Below, piece after piece: positions 1 to 7,630 of a stretch of DNA of 64,000 bases. Position 1 is the first letter of the stretch. Each line of letters begins with the position of its first letter. A program made the translations under genes and the position numbers. This DNA is from Mycolicibacterium hodleri (GTDB lineage: Bacteria > Actinomycetota > Actinomycetes > Mycobacteriales > Mycobacteriaceae). Below the pieces are notes generated by a model, which saw nothing but the letters and a program-made list of their open reading frames with translations, had not been told where the DNA came from and made no database searches. The stretch is from the NCBI RefSeq assembly GCF_025822245.1, contig NZ_JACKTL010000061.1:28747-92746 (forward strand), in the 5' to 3' direction.

Positions 1-542
1 TCAACCTTCCGAAGACCGCACTGAAGGGCCCGGTCAGCTTCGAATGGAAGATCCCCCAGTGGTCGAACACCCTCGAACGTGGCCGCGCCCGCAGCTACTT
101 CCAGGCGTATGCGGCCGCCTGCGCACTGCACTTCGCCGAGAAGGCGCTCGTGGAGATCCGGGCGGGACGCACCAAGACCTGGGAGAAGTTCGAGGTCCCC
201 GACGAAGCCATCGGCTGCGGTTTCACCGAGGCGGTGCGGGGTGTGCTGTCCCACCACATGGTGATCAGGGACGGGAAGATCGCGAACTACCATCCGTATC
301 CCCCGACGCCGTGGAATGCCAACCCGCGCGACAGCTTTGGAACACCGGGGCCGTACGAGGACGCGGTTCAGGGACAACCGATCTTCGAGGAGAACGACCG
401 GGAGCAATTCAAGGGCATCGACATCATGCGGACGGTCCGCAGCTTCGACCCGTGTCTGCCCTGCGGCGTGCACATGTACCTCGGCAACGGCAAGAGCATC
501 GAACGGCTGCACTCCCCCACGCAGTCCGTCACCGTGGAGTGA
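1..542 (+). CDS. hhyL: [NiFe]-hydrogenase large subunit, C-terminal part (partial at left edge)
   Basis: Catalytic large subunit of an uptake [NiFe]-hydrogenase; only about the last 180 residues are in the window, read from base 3. The WNANPRD and PGPYEDAV stretches and the terminal DPCLPCGVH motif are typical; its two cysteines bind the Ni-Fe(CN)2CO centre. After the histidine comes a tail of about 22 residues, the piece a maturation endopeptidase removes once nickel is inserted; such a protease is encoded at 4281. Assignment to group 1h (Hhy) rests on the neighbourhood: in M. smegmatis, as I recall it, the hhy locus lies beside clgR/pspA/ftsK, as here. Group 2a (Huc) is the alternative. Three bases separate it from hhyE. 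Confidence 0.9.
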   Translation, partial: NLPKTALKGPVSFEWKIPQWSNTLERGRARSYFQAYAAACALHFAEKALVEIRAGRTKTWEKFEVPDEAIGCGFTEAVRGVLSHHMVIRDGKIANYHPYPPTPWNANPRDSFGTPGPYEDAVQGQPIFEENDREQFKGIDIMRTVRSFDPCLPCGVHMYLGNGKSIERLHSPTQSVTVE

Positions 543-545
543 CGG

Positions 546-1493
546 ATGGCCCGGCCGCAGGGACAGGGCTCGGTGGATTCGGAGGTACCAGAGGCTACCC
601 ACTGGCGCTCCGCGGGTGACCGCATCCAGAACCTGCTCGACGCCTCCGCCGCAGGGGGTCCGGCCGCACTTGGGCGTGCCGAGGCGCTCGTCGCCGAGCT
701 GACCGACCTGTACGGCGCAGGCATGCACCGGATGCTGTCGATCGCGGCCCAGACGGACCCGACGCTGGTCGAACGCTTTGCCGCCGACGATCTGGTCGCG
801 AGCCTCATGCTGGTGCACGACCTGCACCCATACGCAGTGGAGCGCCGCGTCGAGGACGCTCTCGACGACGTCCGGCCCTATCTCGGGTCGCACGGTGGTG
901 ACGTCACGCTGCTCGGTGTCGTCGACGCCGCGGACGGCCCGGTAGTGCGACTGGCGCTCGCGGGCAGCTGCAAGAGCTGTCCGTCGTCGGCCGCGACGCT
1001 CGAGTTGACCGTCGACGACGCGGTGCGTGCGGCTGCGCCGGAGATCTCAGCCATCGAAGTCGTCGCCGCCGAGGCGGACCCGGTGCCGGGGGTGATCCCC
1101 GCCGAGTCCCTGATGACGCGCGTGCACGCCAGGAACGGAGCAGCCTGGTATCCGGCGCCCGACGTCGGAGCCCTCGAACCCGGCGAGGTCGGAGGCTTCA
1201 CGGTCGCGGGCGTGACGGTGCTGGCATGCCGCGTCGGCGACGACCTCTTCGCCTACCACGACTGCTGCGGCAGCTGCGACCAGTCGCTGGCGGGTGCGGC
1301 GCTGCATCGCCGGATGGGGGGCGCCGCCGGCGCGGCGGTGCTGCGGTGCCCCCGGTGCCGCACCCACTTCGACGTCGTCCACGCGGGCGCCGGGCTCGAC
1401 GGTACCGCCGCCCACCTGGAGCCGGTCCCCCTGCTGGTACGCGACGGTGTCCTCTCACTCGCGGTGCTTCCCGAGACCACCGGAGTCACCTGA
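546..1493 (+). CDS. hhyE: NifU-domain / Rieske-like iron-sulfur protein linked to the hydrogenase
   Basis: 315-residue protein right after the large subunit, in the place of HhyE, the putative iron-sulfur protein reported as needed for H2 oxidation by Hhy in M. smegmatis. An N-terminal helical part (about 1-90) precedes a NifU C-terminal-type domain (about 95-175) with C142-x2-C145. Residues about 215-300 look like a Rieske beta fold, but the cluster-binding spots read C240-C241-x2-C244 and C268-P-x-C271 instead of Cys-x-His and Cys-x2-His. It may carry electrons from the hydrogenase to the respiratory chain; the cofactor type cannot be read from sequence. The stop overlaps the next start (TGATG). 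Confidence 0.85.
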   Translation: MARPQGQGSVDSEVPEATHWRSAGDRIQNLLDASAAGGPAALGRAEALVAELTDLYGAGMHRMLSIAAQTDPTLVERFAADDLVASLMLVHDLHPYAVERRVEDALDDVRPYLGSHGGDVTLLGVVDAADGPVVRLALAGSCKSCPSSAATLELTVDDAVRAAAPEISAIEVVAAEADPVPGVIPAESLMTRVHARNGAAWYPAPDVGALEPGEVGGFTVAGVTVLACRVGDDLFAYHDCCGSCDQSLAGAALHRRMGGAAGAAVLRCPRCRTHFDVVHAGAGLDGTAAHLEPVPLLVRDGVLSLAVLPETTGVT

Positions 1494-2155
1494 TGCCCGA
1501 GCTGAATTCCCCGGTCGCTCCGCTCCAGCCCACCGGAACCTACGACGTGATCTCGCGCATCCGCGCCAACCGGCGCATGCCCGAGGTGGCGGGCGAGCGC
1601 TGCGAGATGTGCTCCGAGCCCATCGCCGCCGAGCACCAGCACGTCGTCAACGTCGCGGGCCGGCAGTTGATGTGCACCTGCCGAGGGTGCTATCTACTGT
1701 TCAGCGATCCGAAGGCCGAGCTCAAGTACCGCGCGGTACCGGACCGCTACCTCCGATTCGCCGATCTGGCCCTGGACCGGCGGGCCTGGGAGTCGCTGCA
1801 GATACCGGTCGGTCTGGCGTTCTTCTTCCGGAACTCGTTGCAGGACAAGATCGTCGCGTTCTATCCCGGTCCGGCGGGGGCAACGGAATCCGAGCTGGAC
1901 GTCGACGCCCTGCGCAGCATTGCCGGCGCCGACGTCCGACTGGAGACGTTGACCGACGACGTGGAGGCGCTGCTGGTGCGGGTGCGGGACGCGGAGCCCG
2001 CCGAGTGTTACCTGGTGCCGATCGATGCCTGCTACGAATTCGTCGGGCGTCTGCGAATGCTGTGGCGCGGGTTCGACGGCGGCCAGGACGTGCGCCGTTT
2101 CGTCGACGACTTCTTCGAGCGAATCGCCGCGCGCAGCAAGGTGGCCGCGCCATGA
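1493..2155 (+). CDS. DUF5947 family protein of the hydrogenase operon
   Basis: 220 residues, starting at the ATG that overlaps the hhyE stop; a much longer open frame upstream is only hhyE read out of frame. I recognise it as a DUF5947-type protein found in actinobacterial hydrogenase clusters; no function is established to my knowledge. The visible feature is a cysteine-rich module near the N-terminus: C37-x2-C40, then C61-x-C63-x2-C66. It looks like a zinc ribbon or small iron-sulfur site. The rest appears globular, with no membrane segment. The stop overlaps the next ATG by 4 nt (ATGA), so translation is probably coupled. Confidence 0.8.
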   Translation: MPELNSPVAPLQPTGTYDVISRIRANRRMPEVAGERCEMCSEPIAAEHQHVVNVAGRQLMCTCRGCYLLFSDPKAELKYRAVPDRYLRFADLALDRRAWESLQIPVGLAFFFRNSLQDKIVAFYPGPAGATESELDVDALRSIAGADVRLETLTDDVEALLVRVRDAEPAECYLVPIDACYEFVGRLRMLWRGFDGGQDVRRFVDDFFERIAARSKVAAP

Positions 2156-2793
2156 CCGACATGACGTACACCGTGCTGGACGTGGCTCCCGAGCCGTACT
2201 CGCTCACCCCGCTGCTCGCCGCGCGCGTGCGGATCACCGCAGACTCCGACCACCCGGTGCAGGCGGTCGCCCTGCGGGCGCAGATCCGCATCGAGCCGCT
2301 GCGGCGCAGCTACTCGGACGAGGAGGCGATCGGCGCGCTAGACCTCTTCGGGCCGCGCGAGCGCTGGGCGGACACTCAGCGCAGCTTCCTGTGGCAGCAT
2401 GCGACCGCCATGGTCCCGGGCTTCACCGGCGCCACCGAGTTCCAGCTGCCACTGGAGTGCACCTACGACTTCGAGGTGGCGGCGTCGAAGTATCTCCACG
2501 CCCTGACAGACGGCTTGGTCCCACTTCAATTCCTGTTCAGCGGAACGATTTTCGGCTACGGTGACCGAGGCCTGTCGGTCGCCCCCGTGTCGTGGGAGAG
2601 CGAGGCCCGTCACGACCTGCCCGTATCGGTGTGGCGGGACCTGATGCAACGGCACTACCCCGGCGCGGGGTGGATACGGCTCGATCACGACACCGTCGCC
2701 GCGCTGGCCGCCTACCGGTCGGCCCACGGGATGCTGGGCTTCGACGACGCCGTGACCGCGCTGATCACCGACGCGACCGAGGAGGCCCGATGA
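2152..2793 (+). CDS. DUF6084 family protein of the hydrogenase operon
   Basis: 213-residue protein of the DUF6084 type, found next to DUF5947 in hydrogenase operons. It has no cysteine-rich motif, signal peptide or membrane segment. The N-terminal half looks beta-rich (alternating valine and charged residues) with conserved aromatic stretches such as FLWQHATAMVPGF and FLFSGTIFGYG. ATGA overlaps at both ends place it in a tightly coupled four-gene block after hhyE. A structural or assembly role for the hydrogenase is inferred from context only. Confidence 0.75.
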   Translation: MTDMTYTVLDVAPEPYSLTPLLAARVRITADSDHPVQAVALRAQIRIEPLRRSYSDEEAIGALDLFGPRERWADTQRSFLWQHATAMVPGFTGATEFQLPLECTYDFEVAASKYLHALTDGLVPLQFLFSGTIFGYGDRGLSVAPVSWESEARHDLPVSVWRDLMQRHYPGAGWIRLDHDTVAALAAYRSAHGMLGFDDAVTALITDATEEAR

Positions 2794-4175
2794 CCACGGG
2801 CTGGGACCGCGCCCGTGCGGTCGCCGACGCGGTGCTCTACGAGGGGTACCTCTTGTACCCATATCGCGCCACGTCCGGCAAGAACCAATCACGCTGGCAA
2901 TTCGGAGTTCTCGGCCCTTCGGGTGCCGCGGAGGCGGGCATCGGCGAGGACGACACCATGTCCGCCCAATTCGTGGTCGAGGGCGACGCCCAACTGAACC
3001 TGGTGCTCCGCTTCCTGCAGTTGCAGCATCGACAGGTCGAACGCCGCACCGCCGGTGGCAGTTCCGAACCGGTCGACGAACTCACCGGCGACACGCAGAC
3101 CTGGGTGACGTGGGACGAGGCGACGGAACGCGAGCTTTCCATTGGCCCGTTCGACGTGGCGGAGGCGACCGCGACCCGCACCACCACCTTCACCGTCGTG
3201 GCAGGCGCCGATACCGAGGTCGTCGACGGCGGCAGACTCGTCAGGACCAGACGGGCGATCACCGGCGAGGTCGCGGTCGCCTCCCAGCCCGAGGACGGCT
3301 TCCACCGCGTGAGCCTGACCGTGCACAACACCGGAACCGGCGCCACGGACAAGGACGCAGCCATCGCCGCGTCGACGATCGGCACCCATGTCATCGCCGA
3401 AGTGGTTGGCGGCGAGTTCGTCTCGCTGCTCGAGCCGCCCGCCGCGGCCGCGGGCGTCGTGAGCCGGTGCGAACGGCACCGCTGCTTCCCGGTACTCGCG
3501 GGCGCTCCCGGGGAACGCGAGCTGCTGCTGATCTCGCCGATCATCCTCTACGACTACCCCGAGATCGCCGCACAGAGCGAGGGTGCGCTCTACGACTCCA
3601 CCGAGATCGACGAAATCCTGACCCTGCGGGTGATGACCATGACGGACGAGGAGAAGGCCCAGGCCCGCGCCACGGATCCGCTCGCCGCCCAGATCGTCGA
3701 CAGGTGCGACGCCATGTCGCCGGAAACACTGCAGCAGCTGCACGGGGTGCTGCGCAATCCCCATGCGGGCACGACGCCGGGCCTGGTGCCGGAGGTGCCC
3801 GAGGGCATTGACTGGTGGGATCCGCTGGCCGACACGGCGGTACGACCCGACGTCGACGCCGTTCTGGTCGGCGGCGTGCGCGTCTCGGCGGGGAGCCGGG
3901 TGAGGTTGCGGCCGTCGCGGCGGGCCGACGCGCAGGACATCTTCTTCGCGGGGAGGACGGCGCGCGTGACCTCGGTCCACGGGGACGTCGACGGCGGGCA
4001 GCACGTCGGCGTCATCGTCGAGGACGATCCGGCGGCCGAGATGCCCGACCACTACGGCCGCTATCTGTACTTCGCGCCGGACGAGATCGAGCCGCTCGAC
4101 GCCGATGACCATCGAACCGACACCGAGAGAAGGAGTTCGACATGTACACAGTGGGCTGGGTGGCCACCGGGTTAG
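2790..4175 (+). CDS. Uncharacterised hydrogenase-operon protein with C-terminal beta-barrel-like domain
   Basis: 461 residues starting at the ATG overlapping the previous stop. I do not recognise a named family. A long central region with many Thr/Val beta-like repeats (about 100-230) is followed by a conserved-looking ILYDYPEIA block and an acidic EIDEILTLRV block. The last 90 residues (VRLRPSRRADAQD ... YLYFAPDEIEPL) resemble a small SH3-like barrel that, from memory, also ends other hydrogenase-operon proteins. The final 25 residues look non-conserved and run 34 nt into the next gene, so natural function probably ends near the FAPDEIEPL motif. No membrane segment or metal motif seen. Confidence 0.65.
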   Translation: MTTGWDRARAVADAVLYEGYLLYPYRATSGKNQSRWQFGVLGPSGAAEAGIGEDDTMSAQFVVEGDAQLNLVLRFLQLQHRQVERRTAGGSSEPVDELTGDTQTWVTWDEATERELSIGPFDVAEATATRTTTFTVVAGADTEVVDGGRLVRTRRAITGEVAVASQPEDGFHRVSLTVHNTGTGATDKDAAIAASTIGTHVIAEVVGGEFVSLLEPPAAAAGVVSRCERHRCFPVLAGAPGERELLLISPIILYDYPEIAAQSEGALYDSTEIDEILTLRVMTMTDEEKAQARATDPLAAQIVDRCDAMSPETLQQLHGVLRNPHAGTTPGLVPEVPEGIDWWDPLADTAVRPDVDAVLVGGVRVSAGSRVRLRPSRRADAQDIFFAGRTARVTSVHGDVDGGQHVGVIVEDDPAAEMPDHYGRYLYFAPDEIEPLDADDHRTDTERRSSTCTQWAGWPPG

Positions 4176-4261
4176 TGGCCGTCGTGGTGGTGGCAGGCGT
4201 GGTGGTGGGCGTGAGTTCGATCCCCGACATCAAGCGCTACATCCGCATCAGGAACATGTGA
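4142..4261 (+). CDS. DUF6893-type small membrane protein (39 aa)
   Basis: A 39-codon ORF: ATG at 4142, TGA at 4259-4261, with GAAGGAG 4-10 nt upstream as a clear ribosome binding site. The product is one hydrophobic helix (about residues 5-25, mostly Val/Gly/Ala) followed by the basic tail SSIPDIKRYIRIRNM. The IPDIKRY(I/L)R(I/M)..M ending is the signature I associate with DUF6893 peptides of actinobacterial hydrogenase clusters. It probably sits in the membrane with its tail in the cytoplasm, and could tether the soluble hydrogenase or HhyE; that role is inference. Confidence 0.8.
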   Translation: MYTVGWVATGLVAVVVVAGVVVGVSSIPDIKRYIRIRNM

Positions 4262-4280
4262 CCGGGGCGGAGGCCACACC

Positions 4281-4769
4281 ACGTCTCGGATACTGCTAGC
4301 CGGCATCGGCAACGTCTTCCTCGGTGACGACGGCTTCGGACCCGAGGTGTTGCGTCACGTCCTCGCTCGACAAAGAGACGACGACGTCCACGCCGTCGAC
4401 TACGGCATCCGTGGCCTGCACCTGGCATACGACCTGCTCGAGGACTGGCGGGCACTCGTACTCGTCGACGCGCTGCCCGACCGAGGCGCGCCGGGCACCC
4501 TGCACGTCTTCGAGGCAGACCACGAAAGTCTCTCCACAACGGCAGGATTCGAATCCCACAGCATGGACCCTTCGGCCGTCTTCGCCACCCTGACCGCGTT
4601 GGGCGGTGCGCCGCCTCGGACGTTCGTGGTCGGGTGCGAGGTGCGTTCGGTCGAGGAGGGCATGACCCTGTCGCCGCCGGTTGCGGCCGCGGTCCCCGGC
4701 GCGGTGGCGGCGGTCACGGACGTCCTCGCCCGCCTTGGCGTCTCGAACGACGCGTCCGCGAGGAGCTGA
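4281..4769 (+). CDS. Hydrogenase large-subunit maturation endopeptidase (HyaD/HybD family)
   Basis: 162-residue protease that should cut the HhyL tail after nickel insertion. The family core is complete: GIGNVFLGDDGFG at residues 8-20, then Glu22, an Asp in LVLVDAL and a His in SHSMDPS, the three nickel-sensing ligands. The start is abnormal. No ATG, GTG or TTG lies in this frame between the stop at 4212 and codon 4347, and starting at GTG 4347 would delete the motif. GGAGG at 4269-4273 stands 7 nt before an ACG at 4281, taken here as start. The alternative is a 1-nt indel after GTG 4258, which overlaps the preceding stop. It is followed 3 nt later by hypC1. Confidence 0.8.
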   Translation, partial: TSRILLAGIGNVFLGDDGFGPEVLRHVLARQRDDDVHAVDYGIRGLHLAYDLLEDWRALVLVDALPDRGAPGTLHVFEADHESLSTTAGFESHSMDPSAVFATLTALGGAPPRTFVVGCEVRSVEEGMTLSPPVAAAVPGAVAAVTDVLARLGVSNDASARS

Positions 4770-4772
4770 ACC

Positions 4773-5060
4773 ATGTGCCTTGGAATCCCCGGCCGCGTCG
4801 TCGGGATGCTCGAGGGTTACGGCGGTCAACTGGCGCTCGTCGACGTCGCCGGCCAGCACCGCAAGGTCAACGTGGGCATGCTGCCGGAGGAGACCTTCGC
4901 ACCGGGCGACTGGGTGATCATCCACATGGGATTCGTGGTCGAGAAGACCAACGCTGCAGGCGCGGACGCGGCGATGGCGGGTCTGGAGCTCATGGGCCGC
5001 GGGACCGGTGACGGCCTGGTGTCCGACGTGGCGAGTGCCGACCCCGGGGCGTCGACGTGA
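4773..5060 (+). CDS. hypC: Hydrogenase assembly chaperone HypC (first copy)
   Basis: 95 residues, beginning with the diagnostic MCLGIPG. Cys2 and His51 (in VIIHMGF) are the residues by which HypC holds the Fe(CN)2CO fragment with HypD and delivers it to the large-subunit precursor. The C-terminal tail of about 20 residues is longer than in short HypC proteins. The gene lies 3 nt after the endopeptidase and overlaps hypF by 4 nt (GTGA). A second, different hypC follows hypF, so the two copies may serve different steps or different hydrogenases. Confidence 0.93.
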   Translation: MCLGIPGRVVGMLEGYGGQLALVDVAGQHRKVNVGMLPEETFAPGDWVIIHMGFVVEKTNAAGADAAMAGLELMGRGTGDGLVSDVASADPGAST

Positions 5061-7330
5061 CCGGTCGACGCAGGCTGGACGTCTGCGTGCGGGGTGTCGT
5101 CCAGGGCGTGGGATTCCGGCCCTTCGTCTACACCGCGGCGGCGGAGTTCGGACTGACGGGATCCGTGCGCAACGACAGCTCGGGCGCGCTCGTCGAGGTC
5201 GAGGGCGACGACGCCGCCGTCGACGCCTTCCTCGCTCGTCTGCGCGACCATCCGCCCCCGCTCGCCGTGATCGAATCCGTGGAGTGCCGAGCCGTTCCCG
5301 TCCAGGGCGGTACGGGTTTCGCCATCGCGGACACGTCGCGGTCGGGCGGCCGCACCCTGGCGTCTCCGGACGTCGCGATGTGCGCAGACTGTGCCGCCGA
5401 ACAGTGCGACCCCCAAAACCGCCGCTACCGCCACCCGTTCGTCAACTGCACCAACTGCGGGCCGCGGTTCACCATCGTCGACTCGCTGCCCTACGACAGG
5501 GCAAGCACCACCATGGCCGCGTTCCCGATGTGCCTGCGGTGCGCCCGCGAATACGCCGACCCCGCCGACCGCCGCTTCCACGCTCAGCCGATCTGCTGCC
5601 CAGACTGCGGCCCCAGGCTGCGCTTCCACGCCGAAGGACAATCGACCGACGGTGACGCCGGGCTCGCACGGGCGCGACGGATGCTGCGCGACGGGGGCAT
5701 CCTCGCGGTCAAGGGCATCGGCGGGTACCACCTGGCGTGCAATGCCGCCGACGACGCCGCAGTGGCCGAACTCCGCAGACGCAAGCGCCGCGGGGACAAG
5801 CCGTTCGCGGTGATGGTCGCGAACCTGGCGACGGCCGAGGCCGTCGCCCGCGTCGACCCCTCGTCGGCGCGCGTTCTCACCGGCGCGGCGCGCCCGATCG
5901 TCCTGATGCCCCGACGGCCAGGCGTCCGCGTCGCGGCGTCGGTGGCGCCGACGAACCCCGACCTCGGGGTGATGTTGGCGTACGCGCCCCTTCATCCGCT
6001 TCTGTTCGGCCTGCCGGGTGACGAGCCGGGCCCCGACGTCCTGGTGATGACGTCGGGCAACCTCGGTGGAGAACCCATCTGTTTCACCGACGACGATGCC
6101 CGCCAACGCCTGTCAGCGCTCGCCGATGGATGGCTCGATCACGACCGGCCCATCCTGGTGCCGTGCGACGACTCGGTCGTACGGGTGCTCGACGGCGTGG
6201 AACTGCCCCTGCGACGGTCCCGCGGATACGCGCCACTGCCGGTCGCGCTGCCGGTGCCGATCCCGCCGACGCTGGCCGTCGGCGCCGACCTGAAGAACAC
6301 CCTCGCCGTCGGCGACGGCAGGTACGCGTGGCTCAGTCAGCACGTCGGCGACATGGACGACCTCGCGACACTGTCCGCATTCGACGGCGCCGAGCGCCAC
6401 CTGCGCGCGCTGACCGGCGTGACGCCGGAGGTGATCGTCGCCGACGCGCATCCGAGATACCGGTCCACCGCGTGGGCACACCGCCACGCGAACGGCAGGC
6501 CCGTGCGACCGGTTCAGCACCATCATGCGCACCTCGCCGCGGTGATGGCCGAGAACGGTCTGGACGGTTCGGAACAGGTGCTCGGATTCGCCTTCGACGG
6601 GACGGGTTACGGCCCGGACGGCGCCGTGTGGGGCGGCGAGGTGATGCTCGCCGACTACAAGGGCTACCAGCGACTGGCCCACCTCAAATACGTGCCGCTG
6701 GCCGGCGGGGACGCCAGCGTGCTGCGGCCCTACCGGATGGCGCTGGCGCACCTGTGGGCCGCGGGGCTGCCGTGGGACGACGACCTGGCGCCGGTGCGGG
6801 CCTGCCCGGCCGACGAACGACGGGTGCTCCGCCATCAGCTCGAGACCGGGCTCGGATGCGTGTCGACCTCGAGCATGGGCCGGCTGTTCGACGCCGTGTC
6901 GTCGCTCGCCGGGGTCCGTCAGCAGGTGGCCTACGAGGCGCAGGCGGCGATCGAGCTCGAGGGGCTCGCTCGCGACGTGGACGGCGGGCCCGGCTATCGC
7001 TTCGGCGTCGACGCCACGGTGTCGCCCGTCCTCGTCGACCCCGCGCCGGTGCTCACCGCGGCGATCGCCGATCTTCGTGACGGCGCGGGGCCCGCCGTCG
7101 TCGCCGCCCGCTTCCACGTGGCGGTGGCAGACCTCGTCGGGCGACTGGCCGACGACGGCACCGGACGCCTCGTAGCCCTGTCCGGCGGGGTGTTCCAGAA
7201 CGCGCTGCTGTCGACCCTCGTGTCGAAACGGTTGCGCGCCTTGGGTGTGACGGCACTTACCCACCGCCGCGTGCCCGCCAACGACGGTGGCATCGCGCTT
7301 GGTCAACTGATGATCGGAACGTCTGGATAG
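5057..7330 (+). CDS. hypF: Carbamoyltransferase HypF
   Basis: 757 residues, normal length. HypF makes the cyanide ligands: it converts carbamoyl phosphate and ATP to carbamoyl-adenylate and transfers the carbamoyl group to the HypE C-terminal cysteine. Domains in order: acylphosphatase (about 1-90, VRGVVQGVGFRPFVY), two zinc fingers (about 105-190, CADC and paired CxxC sets), YrdC-like (about 200-385, KGIGGYHLACNA and KRRGDKPFAVM), and a Kae1-like domain with VQHHHAHLAAVMAENG and FDGTGYGPDG. Starts at GTG overlapping the hypC stop. Confidence 0.96.
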   Translation: MTGRRRLDVCVRGVVQGVGFRPFVYTAAAEFGLTGSVRNDSSGALVEVEGDDAAVDAFLARLRDHPPPLAVIESVECRAVPVQGGTGFAIADTSRSGGRTLASPDVAMCADCAAEQCDPQNRRYRHPFVNCTNCGPRFTIVDSLPYDRASTTMAAFPMCLRCAREYADPADRRFHAQPICCPDCGPRLRFHAEGQSTDGDAGLARARRMLRDGGILAVKGIGGYHLACNAADDAAVAELRRRKRRGDKPFAVMVANLATAEAVARVDPSSARVLTGAARPIVLMPRRPGVRVAASVAPTNPDLGVMLAYAPLHPLLFGLPGDEPGPDVLVMTSGNLGGEPICFTDDDARQRLSALADGWLDHDRPILVPCDDSVVRVLDGVELPLRRSRGYAPLPVALPVPIPPTLAVGADLKNTLAVGDGRYAWLSQHVGDMDDLATLSAFDGAERHLRALTGVTPEVIVADAHPRYRSTAWAHRHANGRPVRPVQHHHAHLAAVMAENGLDGSEQVLGFAFDGTGYGPDGAVWGGEVMLADYKGYQRLAHLKYVPLAGGDASVLRPYRMALAHLWAAGLPWDDDLAPVRACPADERRVLRHQLETGLGCVSTSSMGRLFDAVSSLAGVRQQVAYEAQAAIELEGLARDVDGGPGYRFGVDATVSPVLVDPAPVLTAAIADLRDGAGPAVVAARFHVAVADLVGRLADDGTGRLVALSGGVFQNALLSTLVSKRLRALGVTALTHRRVPANDGGIALGQLMIGTSG

Positions 7331-7345
7331 CGAAGGGAGACAACC

Positions 7346-7630
7346 ATGTGCTTGGCGGTGCCAGGAAGGATCCTGCGCGTGGAGGACCGCGACGGCACGC
7401 TGATGTCCGTCGTGGACTTCGGCGGCGTCCAGAAGGAGGTCTGCTTGCAATACGTCCCCGACGCAGGCGTCGGGGAGTACGTGGTGGTACACGTCGGATT
7501 CGCGATCCAGCGGCTCGACGAGGAGTCGGCGATGCGGACACTCGCCGAGTTCGAACACCTCGGCGTGCTCGCCGAGGAGTTCGGCGACGGCTTCGAGATC
7601 GCGGCCAGGCAGGCAGGGGTGACACCGTGA
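7346..7630 (+). CDS. hypC: Hydrogenase assembly chaperone HypC (second copy)
   Basis: 94 residues starting MCLAVPGRI, with the conserved Cys2 and a His in VVVHVGFAIQ. An AGGGAG ribosome site lies 7 nt upstream. It differs clearly from the first copy in the middle (EDRDGTLMSVVDFGG) and the C-terminus, so this is an old duplication, not a recent one. The stop overlaps the GTG of hypD by 4 nt, which suggests this copy is the direct HypD partner. Confidence 0.93.
   Translation: MCLAVPGRILRVEDRDGTLMSVVDFGGVQKEVCLQYVPDAGVGEYVVVHVGFAIQRLDEESAMRTLAEFEHLGVLAEEFGDGFEIAARQAGVTP

Noticed and set aside
4347..4769. GTG 4347 as start of the hydrogenase endopeptidase
   Set aside because: It would remove the GIGNVFLGDDGFG motif and the first metal-ligand Glu; the conserved reading continues upstream to about 4281.
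4826..6106. 426-codon minus-strand frame across hypC1/hypF
   Set aside because: Shadow of hypF; no recognisable domain and no start signals.
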